From the NCBI GenBank assembly GCA_022559845.1, contig CM040117.1, positions 147,378,732-147,442,731 on the forward strand: 64,000 nt of DNA, given 5' to 3'. This document shows positions 20,212-31,265 of this stretch, piece by piece. The notes under the pieces were generated by a model that was given only the letters and a program-made list of their open reading frames with translations, had not been told where the DNA came from and did no database searches. Position 1 is the first letter of the stretch. Each line of letters begins with the position of its first letter. Both the position numbers and the translations under genes were made by a program. The DNA is from Amorphophallus konjac (lineage: Eukaryota; Streptophyta; Magnoliopsida; Alismatales; Araceae).

Positions 20212-21639
20212 GATGTCCTTTCCGTTAGGCCAGTTGTCGATCGAGGTGGTGTCTTCTGTCGTCTCTCGGCGGCTTTGGTGAGGAACTTGTTGCGGAGACC
20301 CTTGCGAACGAGGTCCTCGATGGCGTCTCTCAGGTTGATACAGTCGGCGGTGTCATGACCGTGGTCTCGATGGAAGTGGCAATACTTCTTCTTATTCCTT
20401 GAATTTGGATCCGACTTCATCCGTGGGGGCCACTTGAAGAATGGCTCCTCGCGGATTTCCATCAAGATCTGGTCGGGTGGAGCCGTCAGGGGTGTATAGT
20501 GGCGGTAGCCACCCCTTTCCTTCTCGGAGTGGTCACGACGGTCCCCGTCGCGTCGCTCCCGTTTACTCCGGCCCTCTTGTGGTGGGTCGGCGGCTCTCTT
20601 TCGATCTGACTGGTCAGTCCCGGTCGCGCGGCTCAAGGCCGCGGTGTTCTCCTCACAGTGCACATGATTTTGGGCCAGCGTGAGGAGGTCTGGAAGTGTC
20701 GTCGAGGCTTCGACTTCGAGTGTACGCCGGAGGATGTGGTCCCGCGTCCCCTGGGTGAGTGCCGTGGTGGCGATGCCAACGTCGAGGTGGGGAATGCGGA
20801 GTGCCTTCACGCAGAAGTAGAAGATGAAGTCCCATAGCGTTTCTTCTTTTCCCTACCTGAGAGCGAGCAGGGTTACAACAGATTTGGCTACCTTTCGATA
20901 ACCCACAAAGTTCTCCTTAAACAGCTTCTTGAGCTACTGGAAGGAAGAGATCGTCCCGGCCGGTAGGGACTCGAACCATGCTCAGGCGTTCTCACGGAGA
21001 GTTGTAACGAACGCTAAGCACTTTACGGTATTCGAGGCCCAGTGAAACACCAGGTGGGACTCAAAGCCGTGCAAGTGGTCGGTCGGTGGTGCCGTCGTAG
21101 GAGGCGAATGATGGCAGCTGGAGCTTTGGCGGGATGGGGGCTTCCAAGATTTCCCTGGAGAAGGGAGCGTAGAAGTCCAGGTCGTCGTCGATAAGACCGT
21201 GATTCTTAGCGGCCAGGAGAACGTCGTCCAGGTACCAGACCTTGTCCTCTATCTTGTCGAACCGTTGGAGTCGGTGGTCCATTTCTGGGTTGGAATGAAG
21301 TGGGCTACGTACCTTGGGTGCAGGCACGCTGTGTGACTGTCGGGTCCTTGCGACAGAGGCATGGGATTCCTCCCGTACCTGCCGGAAGTTCTCTCCGATC
21401 TGTCCTCCTTCGCCCTCCTGTCGCTCGGGTGGGGCGTATTGGGGCCTCTGGTCCCGGATCTCTCGGTAGAATTCTGCCAAAGCCCGGATTTCTTGGCGGA
21501 GCTCATCTAGGTCACCTGGGGTGACATCTTGTCGGGGGCGAGCGGAAGAAGCTTCTTGCTATCCCCGGTGAGAGTTGGGTCCCTGGTGGGAGCCTCTCCC
21601 CCGGTTGCTGGCATTGCGGTGGCTTCCACGGGGCGCCAT
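20208..21639 (-). pseudogene. gag: Gag of element A (decayed)
   Basis: The start is ATG 21637-21639 (MAPRGS), in frame with the open stretch to 21061. A TAG near 21560 interrupts it early. The capsid region (21060-20820) has a frameshift and several stops. The last part (20208-20810) is open and contains an Arg-rich segment and the Tat-type zinc knuckle YCHFHRDHGHDTADC with INLRDAIEDLVRKG after it. Gag would form the particle and bind RNA. Nothing full-length can be made. Confidence 0.82.
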
Positions 21640-21655
21640 AGCCTTTCACTCTGGT

Positions 21656-21672
21656 TCCCACAGACGGCGCCA
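21656..21672 (-). other. Primer-binding site of element A (TGGCGCC type)
   Basis: The minus strand reads TGGCGCCGTCTGTGGGA, five bases inside the 5' LTR. TGGCGCC starts are common in gypsy elements. Confidence 0.82.
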
Positions 21673-21677
21673 AGAAG

Positions 21678-22578
21678 TGTAGCGGCAGGAAAATGGTTCC
21701 TAGGCCACGTACCACCTTCTCTATTTATTTGTTGGGGAAGTCATCTCGCGCCCGTGGAGGCCTGCAAACACCAAGAAACCAAAAGGGCGTCAGAAGGAGT
21801 CCCGGGTGTTACCCTAGGGGACAACCCTCCGATGCTTAAGTCAGTAAGGGATCAATGAGCAATAGAGAAGCGCGAAGTAAGAGAGAAGTAGAGGTCGTAG
21901 CAGATGATCCGAGAGGCGTGTAGGTCCTCTGCACACGTGCTCGCGGCTCCCAGTGGGTACTCGGAGAGTGCTCGCTGCGTGGTAAGGCCGTGCAGGAAGA
22001 GGTTTCTCTCTAGGCGTAGCGGGTATCCTCTCTATCGTTGTAGCAGGTCGGATTGCTCTATTCTCAGTAGGAAGCTCTTATGGCAGAAGTATCCACCGTC
22101 CCTCTTCTCTTGCGTAGTAGTATGGGGTTTAGTAGAAGAATCTACCGTGTCTCTTCTCCTCTGTCGATGTCCCTTTTATATGGGTTGTCCAGGAGCGAGG
22201 GGCCTCATCCCTTGAGAGGGAAGGGTCCGCATAGTAGAGTAACGTTCCCCCGCTACATTGGCGGGAGTTTCCCGTTGGGGGGCGATAGCCTCGGTGTCAG
22301 CCTGTCCCTTGGCGAGTCTTACGGCGCTCATGGGGCGTGCTCGCCCATTACGGGGTCAAGGCCGATGTTGTGGGGGCAACGGTCGGTCGTCAGGGTGTTC
22401 TCCGGCGAGAACTGTGCTTGGGCCGTAACCCTTATGTTTTGTAGAATCCGATGTCGAGTCGGTTTGGGCAGTGCCTTGGTAGGCCGCATATGTCGGTCGC
22501 GCGCTCATCGAGAGCTCCTTTGGCATGGGCCGGTCGTTACTGGGCCGAATGTGGGCCAAATTGGATTTACCCTCCTCA
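21678..22578 (-). repeat. 5' LTR of element A
   Basis: 901 bp, paired with 1548-2447. The PBS beside it identifies it as the 5' copy for a minus-strand element. Flanked by GCTTC at 22579-22583. Confidence 0.92.
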
Positions 22579-22583
22579 GCTTC

Positions 22584-24319
22584 TATTCAATCGTTTGAAA
22601 TTCACGTGGTAATACCCTAAAGTTATATATATAAAATATTTTATAATTTTCTAGAATTTTTCTGAGATTTTCTAAGCCTTTTCTAGAAATAAAAAGATTA
22701 TTAAATGAGTGTGGGTTAAAGACCCAATATTTATTGATTGATCAAGCCCTTTTAGATGAGCCCAAGTGACCCAAATCCAAGCACACAAGACTTGGCCCAT
22801 ATTCTAGAAGCTTAAAATAGGCTATTTACGAAATTTAGAGGATAAATTACTATTTATCGGATCAATGAAATGGATAAATCATAAAAGAGTTTGAATTGAT
22901 TGAAATTTGGCGCCCAAGGTTAAAAGCGATCTATCGAGCGACCGCCTAGGATCAGAAACGGTCCCAATAGAACCGTTTTCAAGAGTCCGATCGCGAACAG
23001 TTTGATCGCATGAAAACTCCAATTTCTTCAGGCCAAATCCTATGTGATTGATGCAATCTATTATCTAGAAGGCTCTAGGATGGATTAAGATCGAATTGAT
23101 GACCTAATTAAGACTCTAAGTTTGTTCAAATCCTCAAAACCCTAGTTAACCCTATAAATAGACCTTAAGTCCAACCTGCGCGACCCTTACTTTTGGCTCA
23201 CGTGAAACTAAGGTAAGGAGACATTATTTCAGGTAGGTTCTTTAGAGTATTTTGTTCATAATAGTAAGGACTAACTACCCTCAAAAGTTTGTCTTAGGAG
23301 ATCAAGCCATCAGGAAGATAGAAGCTTGCAAAGTCGCTGGTTCGGTGCTAGCAACCCAGGAACATGTGCAACGGACCCAGGAAAATCTACAAATTAGAAG
23401 CTCTAAATGAGGTAATTAGAAGTTAGTTCTTTATACTTATTTCTTCACCTTAGTAACCTCTTCCTACCCTACAATTTTCGTGGTCTTAGGTGAAGGGAGT
23501 CAAGAGTTAGAAGGGCGAGAAGTCGCTGGTTCGGTTCAGGACGAGTAGAAACTAGGGTCAAGTTCCAGCCCTAAACTTGACGTTTAAAGCCCAGTCCAGA
23601 GGTAGGTTATCTCATGAACGGCTTAAACTTGATGTTAGGAGTAAAAGCCCTCAATTTCTAGTTATTTTTATACATTGTAGGTGGAGTATTTTACGTTTTA
23701 TTGAGACTGCGCAATAAGTTCGTTTCTATGCATGCACCTAACCCTAATAAGATAAAAATAGAAATATCTTGTTTGTTTCTCACAACCAACGCATGTTCAT
23801 GGCCTAAATACCTTCTATCATGTTTTACTACATGTTTTACATTGTTCCCATGCATAATATGACCTAGGTTAGCACTTTATTTTACTGTTTTATAGCTTCT
23901 GTCTCCAGACAGAAGGTGACTTTAACGGGACCGCAAGGAACCCTAGCGGTCTAATAGGTGAGCGTCTATATACCTTTCCAGCGGTCTATCGCGAGACCAT
24001 TTATAACACTATGCGGCCAGACCCTAACCGCTATTTGGTTCTGTGATCCAACCCGAGCCTAGTTGAAATTTTGCATATAATTATGCTATTTTTCACTATA
24101 AATTATGTTTATTTTCCTGCTAAACATCCTGTTACAGCATGAGCATGTCTTAGAACGTTATTTTTCATTATTATGTAATTTCATGCCAAATGTTATAATT
24201 TTGTAAATAAATGATTTTCTATAAGATGGACATGATTTATGAGGTGTTAATATCGTGGTTTTGTCCGTATGTTTCACCGTTTCACTCTCATCTCTTGAGT
24301 TATTTTCATAAGTACATGG
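22584..24319 (+). repeat. 5' LTR of element D, first part
   Basis: AT-rich start, then a likely promoter with CTATAAATAG (23151-23160). No coding sequence. Several short inverted repeats of the form GCGGYC...GACCGYTA occur (22958-22976, 23983-23998, 24013-24032). The sequence resumes after element C at 48593. CATGG at 24315-24319 is the duplication made by C. Confidence 0.72.
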
Positions 24320-25088
24320 TGTTGTAAATCTTGTTTTGATGATTGGCAACTTGTCAGATGTTCATCTAAATGTTGCATGCTCAGTTACACTTAGTCCGTG
24401 CATATGCATTGAGTATGTGCATCCATAGTTACAACACGCAACTAAGTCCGAGCAGAGTCTGTGCATATGGGTGATGTTCAATGCTTGCAAGTCAGTGCAT
24501 CTTTGCATTAAGCAGACACAAGTCGGTGCACATTATGTGTCCATCTTATACTGTGTCTCATAAGGCCTAGGTCTGTGCATGTGTTTGTTTTATCTTGCGT
24601 CGTTTGCCTCATGCTCAGCTTCTAAGTCGGTGCAGTCACCGCTTATAGTGAGTCGGTGCAATATCTGCGCCATGCATATAGAGTCTGTGCATTCCTTCTG
24701 AGCTAAGTCAGTGCAACGCCTCTAGTGGCATGTCATCGAGTCGGTGCAATACTTGCACCTTGCACATTAAGTCTGTGCATCTCTTATACTCGCACTATTG
24801 TAGTCTAAGCATGCCACTCACGGGTTGATCAGGTCTGTGCAACACTTGCACATTGCATATACATAGCCAGTGCATCCGTAGGCCTTGTGGTGAAATCAAG
24901 CTTGTGCATCTGCTAGTGCATGAATGTTAAGACTGTGCATGTGCGTGTGATCACCACATTGAGTCGGTGCAGTTTAGCTCTGTCAGAATACCTACTCCGT
25001 GCAATCTCTTCTCATCTCGTATAACTGTCTGAAGATGACTTTTTGTCTGATGTCTTGACAGATGCTTCTTCGTAAAGATTAAGAATGG

Positions 25089-25227
25089 CACGTGATCCAA
25101 GATTAGAGAAGGTGCCATGATCGTGACACGTGCAAAGCAGTAAGCTGGGATGCTGCCACATGGGCCAAGGCATTTGGGCGTGAATCGTGGAGAGCACACG
25201 CCCTACTTCTCTGCTGCTCTATAAATA
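25089..25227 (+). promoter_or_regulatory. LTR promoter cassette of C: G-boxes and TATA box
   Basis: CACGTG at 25089-25094 and 25127-25132, CACATG at 25157-25162 (CACGTG in the other LTR, 47637-47642), TATAAATA at 25220-25227. Steps are 38 and 30 bp, then about 63 bp to TATA, almost identical to N. The transcript leader that follows is GA-rich (25270-25380). Confidence 0.75.
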
Positions 25228-25500
25228 AGAAGCTTCTCCCTCAAGAGAAGACTGATCGTGCCAGAAGAGCTGAAGCAGAGAGAGCAAGCGCCTGAACGAT
25301 CCAGAGAGAAAAAGGAAGACAGAGAGAGCAGAAAAGAAAGAGAGTATGAGAGAAATCCCTTGAGAGAATTGAGAGAGAACGATTGTTCTTCAGTCTCCAG
25401 GTTCAGAATCAGAGCTGAATTTGCTCTGTGTTGAGCTATATTCCCTTTGTGGGTTTTTGGTTTTTCGCTGTGTTTCGTTTTCATTTTAGATACTCGTTTT

Positions 25501-25755
25501 CAAGCTGTTTGTCAGCGGAGCAAGCTGTGACGCTCAGCGGGCAGAGGTGTAGTATCCTCTGGACGGGTTAAGCTGTAAGCCCCAGCGGTTGCAGAGGAGG
25601 ACTCCTCTGGTCGGCATAAGCTGTAAGGCCCAGCGGTGTGTAGGGTTTGCACCCCGAAGCTGTGGATCAGCGGAAGCTGTGCATCAGCGGTGAAACCACA
25701 CTCTACTTTGAGTGTGGGGTGGACGTAGATCTCAGGTGTGAGATCGAACCACCTT
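25501..25755 (+). promoter_or_regulatory. Array of small hairpins in the transcript leader of C
   Basis: Repeated AAGCTGT-N-CAGCGG units can fold as GCTG/CAGC mini-hairpins. Larger stems are CAGAGG/CCTCTG (25542-25547, 25556-25561), CAGAGGAG/CTCCTCTG (25592-25599, 25602-25609), CCACACTC/GAGTGTGG (about 25696-25717) and GATCTCA/TGAGATC just before CGAACCACC. B and N have matching stems with different bases. Confidence 0.65.
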
Positions 25756-26041
25756 AAAAATCATCTGTCCACTGTGCGATTGTTTGTGGTTTGATTCTGT
25801 TCTTTATCATTGTTCATCGCTCGGTAGATGATTGCTTAGGATCACGTGAGAGCGAATCCGTTTGATCTGGTTCATCCTTGTTGTGACCGAGTGCCTTTCG
25901 ATCATCCTACAGTAGTTTGTTTATTTTCCGCAACTATTTTTGCCGTAGTAAATTTTAGTGGGTGACCGATCTATTCACCCCCCTCTAGATCGTCTATAGA
26001 TATTCAATCTATAGGCATTAGAGCGTCCATATGTTTTCTAT

Positions 26042-26107
26042 CAATTGGTATCAGAGCATACCATCTGTTCTAACAATTGGTGTCAGAGCATACCACCTGT
26101 TCTAACA
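26042..26107 (+). repeat. Two PBS-containing 32-bp repeats at the U5 end of C
   Basis: Units start at 26042, 26074 and 26106 (period 32 bp). Each begins CAATTGGTATCAGAGC or a one-base variant, and the first two end CTGTTCTAA. These two lie within the LTR; the third unit provides the working PBS. The 3' LTR ends with the same two units (about 48522-48587). Confidence 0.88.
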
Positions 26108-26109
26108 AT

Positions 26110-26121
26110 TGGTATCAGAGC
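26110..26121 (+). other. Primer-binding site of element C
   Basis: TGGTATCAGAGC, two bases after the LTR end. Near-identical decoy copies lie at 26046-26057 and 26078-26089 inside the LTR. Confidence 0.9.
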
Positions 26122-26164
26122 CTAACTCTTCTACAGGGATCAACATCCTGAAGAGTCAACGGCC

Positions 26165-28342
26165 ATGGACGGTAAAGGAATGACAGCTGAGGGACACTCC
26201 ACTGCCAAGCCCCCATACTTCGATGGATCCAACTATGCATATTGGGAGAACCGTATGCAAGTATTTCTGAGGGCGAAAGACTATGAGATCTAGAAGGTAG
26301 TCAGCAAAGGTCCGTTCGAGCTTCATGAGAATGAGGAAGTTTGGACAAGAGAGGAGATCATGAGATCTACCCTCAATTGGAGCGCAATCAATGCTATTCA
26401 GTGCGCACTTCATCCCACCGAGTTCTCTCAGGTTTCATCATGCACCACTACAAAGGAGATGTGGGATTAGTTGGAGGTCATCTACGAGGGAACCTCTCAA
26501 GTAGGGGAGACCAAGGCGAACTTGATGGTCTCAGAATATGAAGCTTTTCGAATGAAGTCCAGTGAGACCATCACAGAAATGTATGCGCGCCTCATGATCA
26601 TCACCAATGGTCTCAAGAGTATGGGAAAAAGTTATTCAGATTGTGAAATTGTGAGGAAGATCCTTCGGTCCCTGACTCCAGTATGGCATACAAAAGCCAC
26701 AGTTGTTGAGGAGTCAAGGGATCTGCAGAATATGAAAGTTGACGAGCTCATCGGTTCACTAATGACCTATGAGATGAATCTTCCCAAGACCGAGGAGCTG
26801 GAGAAGAAGAAGAAGCCTATTGCTCTGAAGGCCAGCTTCAGCAGATCGAATAGATCCAACCATAGTGGATCATCAAGCGAGGAAAGCCCCTCTGGGTCAG
26901 CAATAGATGGAGACCAACTGGCCATGCTGACCATAGAATTTAGGTGATTTCTGAGAAAGGAAGGAAGAAACTTCGGTCGAAGGCAGTTCGGTGGCGGCAG
27001 GAGGCAAACAAGGTATAGATCTAACCCTGCCAAGAAAGTTGACACTAATATTTGCTACCACTGTAGGAAGGCCGGCCATATGAAGGCAGACTGTCCCGAG
27101 CTCCAGAAGCTGAAAGAGAAGTCAAAGAAGAAAGCTCCCAAAGGAAAGGCGATGGTGAGCACATGGAGCGACCAGGACGAGGGCACATTCAGCTGCACAT
27201 CAGAGAGCGAGGACGAAGAAAAGCCCATCTGCCTGATGGCAAAAGATGACGAAGAAAAATAAGAATACTCAGATGAGGTATCATCTCCGTTTGAGCATTA
27301 TACTATTTCTGACTGGAAAGATGCCTACGGAGATTTGTTAGACAAAGTAGACGATATTAGGAGAGAGAACATGCATCTGAAGAAGAAGGTCAACTCTGTT
27401 TTGAATGATAAGACAATGTCTGATAAACTTGCCTGTTTACAGTCTGAAAATGATAGGTTAAAAAATTCTTGCTCTGAATTTGATGAATTAAAGCATGCTT
27501 TGATTGAATATAGAAAAGAAAATGAAATGCTGAAAAATGTCATTGATGATTTGAAACTGACATTGCAAAAATATGAAAATGAAATAAAGATTGTTGATGA
27601 AAAGTATAAATCTATTCTTGGCGTCAACAATGAATTGAAAAATTCAATCGAACAGCTAGAAAAAGGAAATGCTGACAAAGTGAAAATAATTGAGAATATG
27701 ACCCAAGGATCTGATAATCTGAATGCTTTGTTAGGGTCAAATGTCAATTTCAGGAAGGAGGGTCTTGGGTATAATCCTACTGCTAAGAAAAGTTTTAATG
27801 TCAAGACAATTTCATTTGTAGCAGAAAAGGAGAAGAGACCCCTTATCAAAATGAATAATGAAAATTCTGTTGCTAATGTTGTGAATTTCAAATTGTCCAG
27901 TGCTAAGGACAAAGGTAAGTAGAAGGTTGGTGAGCCTAGCACACCCTACTCTACACCTAAGGGTAAGTCTAAGGTCAGGGGTCAGTCCATTTGCACACCC
28001 AAACCCCAGAGCAAGGCCACCAAGTCTCCACAACCACCAGCAACCAAGGAGAAGACTCAATATACACAAATGCACAAGCCAGGTGGGTCAAAGGTGCAAG
28101 GGAGACAGAATTTTGTCAGAGGTCAACCAAGCCAGTTCTACCAACCCAATGTCCAGACATACTATTATAGACAGCCACAACATTCCTATAGGTCTGGATG
28201 GAATAAAGTTCAAGGAAGGTCTATGTATCAGCCCGTTCCTACTCAATCTTATATACCTCAGGTTAGAAATTAGGTCGGTCAGTCTAGGACATGGGCTCCT
28301 AGTGGACAATATTTCTTTGGTCAGCCCAGGACCAATTATGGC
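26165..28342 (+). pseudogene. gag: Gag of element C, 5' part (stops only, cut by element B)
   Basis: It starts at ATG 26165 (MDGKGMTAEGHSTAKPPYFD), closely like gag of B. A single frame runs to the B insertion, broken by stops at about 26294, 26468, 26943, 27260, 27920 and 28271, with no frameshift. Domains are the capsid-like UBN2/Retrotran_gag_2 region (to about 26800), a CCHC knuckle CYHCRKAGHMKADC (about 27052-27093), an acidic stretch, a long coiled coil (27330-27720) and a basic, Gln/Tyr-rich tail. The last bases before B are the ATGGC duplication. The rest of gag continues at 41512. Confidence 0.9.
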
Positions 28343-28554
28343 TGTTGTGACCCCTCTATGTTGATGATGTTGACACTTGCTTTATTTTATTGGCAACATC
28401 ATTGTTTTGATTGATTGGCAACTGTATTGATTTGATGAAATTGCTCTATCAGATTGACTATGTGTTCTTTGCATTTAATACACTGCTATTTACATTTCTC
28501 ACTGTCATGGGTCGACGCATCCTCTGATGGGTCGACTCCTTTAGAAGACTTGTT

Positions 28555-30120
28555 TAGATTGAGTCTATACACTGGAAACTCTTCAATCGATTGAGTCTAT
28601 ACACTGTGCATGTTAGATAAAGTCTATACAGCGTCAGTTCATGCATGTCTTAGGCTAAGTCTATACAGCGTCTTAGGCTAAGTGTGTACAGCGTCAGTCG
28701 CTTACATTGTCTTAGGCTAAGTGTGTACAGCGTCTTAGGCAAAGTCTGTACAGCGTCAGTCGCATGCATGTATTAGGCTCAGTGTGTACAGCGTCAACGC
28801 ATTTCACTGGCTCATGTTACAGCGTCAACGCACTAAGTCTGTACACTTGATTCGCCTTTGAATTGGTCAAGTGTGTACATTCCTTCACTGTAGCTTTCAC
28901 GTATCAAAGTCTACACATCGTGAAAGTCTATACATTCATAACTTACCTTTCGCTCAAGGTAAAGTCTATACACTGGGGTCTTCTCCTACTTTTCTTAAGT
29001 GAAGTCTGTACATTCGTTTCTGAAGCTTAAAGTCTATACAGTCCAGCCTATTCCTACGATCAAGGCTTTAGCTACACTCAAGTCTGTACATTGGCTTCGC
29101 TTCATCAAGTCTGTACATTGAATCGCCAACTTCTTTGAAGTCTACACATCGCTTGATTTCCTGAAGTCTATACATCCACAGTGATATTTGAAGTCTATAC
29201 ATCCATCATGGAGCTTCAAGTCTACACATCGCTTGATTTCCTAAAGTCTGTACATCCACAGTGAAACTTGAAGTCTACACATTGGTCTTCAAATCCAAAG
29301 TCTACACATTGGTCTTCGAATCCAAAGTCTATACAATGGTCTTCACACTTGAAGTCTATACATTCGATGTGCAGAGTTGATGTCTATATTGTGCCTTATG
29401 ACTGATCGAGTCTACACATTGGTCGGTGGCAAGTCTGTACACTGGCCTCAACTATTCAAGTCTATTCACTGGACTGTTTGGTCAAGTCTATACACCCTTC
29501 AGTTGAAATTCCAAGTCTGTACATCAGACTGTGTTAAGTAAAGTCTATACATCCGATTGTGCAGTGTCTTAGCCATCGTCTCACATTCTTCAAGTCTACA
29601 CAATGGTCGGTGGTAAGTCTACACATTGGTTTTCATTCGAAGTCTGTACACTCACCAGTGAACGACAAGTCCACACATTAAACTGTAACTGCTTGTTCTT
29701 CAACGTCTGTATATTGGGCTTTCACATGAAGTCTGTACATCCGTTCGCTCTGCATCGTTATCAAGTCTGTACAGCCAATCTTTGAGCATCAAGTATATAC
29801 ATTGGTATTGGGTGAGCATAGTCAAGTCTGTACACTGCACTCGAGTCCGTTGTCTTCAGTAAAGTCTATACATTGGCATCGGTCTTCACCTTGAGTATGT
29901 ACAGTGGCTGCTTCATATAGGAAGTATGTACAGCCGTTGCCTCTTCATATAAAGTCTATACTTTGGGCAAGTCTGTACACTGGTTTTCCTTCTTATGAAG
30001 CCTTTATATTTACTAAGTCTATACACTGCTTTCCTTCTCATGAAGCCTTTACGATCATTGAGTCTATACACTGCGTTGTGCATACTTTGCATTGCATTCG
30101 TGGTTGCAAAGCCTGTACAG
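28555..30120 (+). repeat. Array of about 50 short AAGTCTRTACAYT motifs in the LTR of B
   Basis: By hand I count about 50 copies of AAGTCT(A/G)TACA or one-base variants (AGTGTGTACAG, AGTCTACACAT), spaced irregularly, mostly 20-45 bp. Spacers differ from one another, so this is a motif array and not a simple tandem repeat. The right LTR has the same array at about 38857-40425. Confidence 0.88.
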
Positions 30121-30184
30121 GGTTTACAGTTAAACTGAATATGTTCTTGTCTGTCTGACAGGGAATGCAGAGACAAATGAAGGG

Positions 30185-30340
30185 CACGTGATCCGAGGTA
30201 CCTGGCTCGTGATCCGAGAAGAACAAGGTATCCAGATGAGGACACGTGTTCTGACACTCCATTGGATGCTGCCACGTGGTCCAAATGCTTTGGCGGGAAA
30301 CGTGGAGAGCACACGCCTGCTGCTGCTGCTGCTATATATA
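30185..30340 (+). promoter_or_regulatory. LTR promoter cassette of B: three G-boxes and TATA box
   Basis: CACGTG at 30185-30190, 30243-30248 and 30273-30278. The steps are 58 and 30 bp; the longer first step comes from a local duplication of GTGATCCGAG. TATATATA follows at 30333-30340, preceded by a CTG run. A GA-rich leader follows. Confidence 0.75.
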
Positions 30341-30679
30341 CATGCCTTCTTCCACAGAAGAAGAAAAGATCGAAGACAGAAGGGAGAAAGTCTATACAGC
30401 CACAGCAAGGCTCCTTCGATCCACAAAGAGAAAAGAGAGAAGAAGAAGATACAGAGAAGAAGAAGAAATAGAGAAGAAGAAGAAGAAGAAGAGAGAGGAA
30501 GAGATCGAGAGAGATTGAGTTGAGAGAGAGCTGATTGAGAGTAAAGAGTGAGAGAGTTTGTATCTCAGTCTCGTGGTTCAAAACCAGAGCTGAGCTTTGC
30601 TCTTTAGAGCTACATTGCTTTTGGGTTTTGCTTTTTCGTTTTGATTCTGTCTTTTCAATTCCGAACATTGTTTCTTCAA

Positions 30680-30911
30680 GCTGTGCGTCAGCGGTTGCAG
30701 TGGTAGTCTCCACTGGACGGGTTAAGCTGTATTTCCCTAGCGGTTGCAGAGGATCAGATCCTCTGGTCGGCAAGCTGTAGTGCCCAGCGAAGCTGTGTAT
30801 CAGCGGGTTGTTTGGCCAAGCTGTAAAGCCCAGCGGACGCAAGCTGTGCTGCGCAGCAGGAAGCCATACTCGGTTGAGTGTGGGGTGGACGTAGGTCGTT
30901 GACCGAACCAC
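30680..30911 (+). promoter_or_regulatory. Array of small hairpins in the transcript leader of B
   Basis: Stems: CAGTGG/CCACTG (30698-30703, 30710-30715), CAGAGGAT/ATCCTCTG (30747-30754, 30758-30765), CCATACTC/GAGTGTGG before GGGTGGACGTAGG, and GGTC/GACC around GTT just before CGAACCACC. Several AAGCTGT...CAGCGG mini-hairpins lie between. Confidence 0.65.
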
Positions 30912-31208
30912 CTAAAAATTGTGTGTGCAGTGTGTTTGTGTTTTTGTGTGATCTGTGTGCGATGGGAATTCTTGCTTAGCTTATTTGGTTGCATCGCTTA
31001 TGCTCATGTCTAGCTTTCGATATATAGATATGGTGAATGGCTTTCATGGGTCGACCTTTTGCTTAGCATTCTTCCTTTAGCTTAACTGATGTTTGCCTAA
31101 ATTCCGCTTTAGAACTTACAGTAGTTTTAAATTAGGCAAGTTGATCTATTCACCCCCCTCTAGATCCACACTTAGTGGAGATAGACTGCGTCCATCTAAC
31201 CCAACACT

Positions 31209-31220
31209 TGGTATCAGAGC
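31209..31220 (+). other. Primer-binding site of element B
   Basis: TGGTATCAGAGC, two bases after the LTR end. Confidence 0.93.
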
Positions 31221-31265
31221 CTAACTCTTCTGCAGGGACTCATCGCTCGAAGAGAATAGGCAGAG

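Larger units (their letters stand above)
1548..22578 (-). mobile_element. Element A: Tat-lineage Ty3/gypsy retrotransposon, interrupted by element N
   Basis: Direct LTRs at 1548-2447 and 21678-22578 both begin TGTAGCGGC and end CTCCTCA on the plus strand. They are flanked by the perfect 5-bp duplication GCTTC (1543-1547 and 22579-22583). Coding order on the minus strand is PBS, gag, protease, RT, RNase H, second RNase H, integrase. An extra gene on the opposite strand lies between integrase and the 3' LTR. This order and the second RNase H are typical of the Tat group (Tat, Grande, Ogre, RIRE2). Removing nested N (9691-18922 plus one copy of its 5-bp duplication) leaves an element of about 11.8 kb. 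Many stops and frameshifts make it non-functional. LTR differences are more frequent than in N, C or B, so it is an older insertion. Confidence 0.93.
24320..26107 (+). repeat. 5' LTR of element C
   Basis: In order: a start block with TTTTGATGATTGGCAAC, the motif array at about 24380-25000 (AGTCGGTGCA and AGTCTGTGCA words, about 19 copies by eye), G-boxes, TATA, GA-rich leader, hairpins, the CGAACCACC block (25744-25752), and a U5 end that holds two captured PBS-like copies. Confidence 0.93.
28343..31206 (+). repeat. 5' LTR of element B
   Basis: Order: start block with TTGATGATG and TTGGCAAC words (28343-28440), the motif array (28555-30120), promoter cassette (30185-30340), GA-rich leader (30410-30560), hairpins (30680-30905), the CGAACCACC block (30903-30911) and the end block TTCACCCCCCTCTAGATC shared with C. 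Confidence 0.94.

Noticed and set aside
26046..26121. TGGTATCAGAGC words taken as possible tRNA gene fragments
   Set aside because: They are primer-binding sites complementary to the initiator tRNA 3' end; no cloverleaf sequence is present.
28555..30120. Regularly recurring short repeats resembling a CRISPR array
   Set aside because: Repeat copies are only about 12 bases, imperfect, unevenly spaced, and lie inside a plant LTR flanked by retrotransposon signals; no cas genes.
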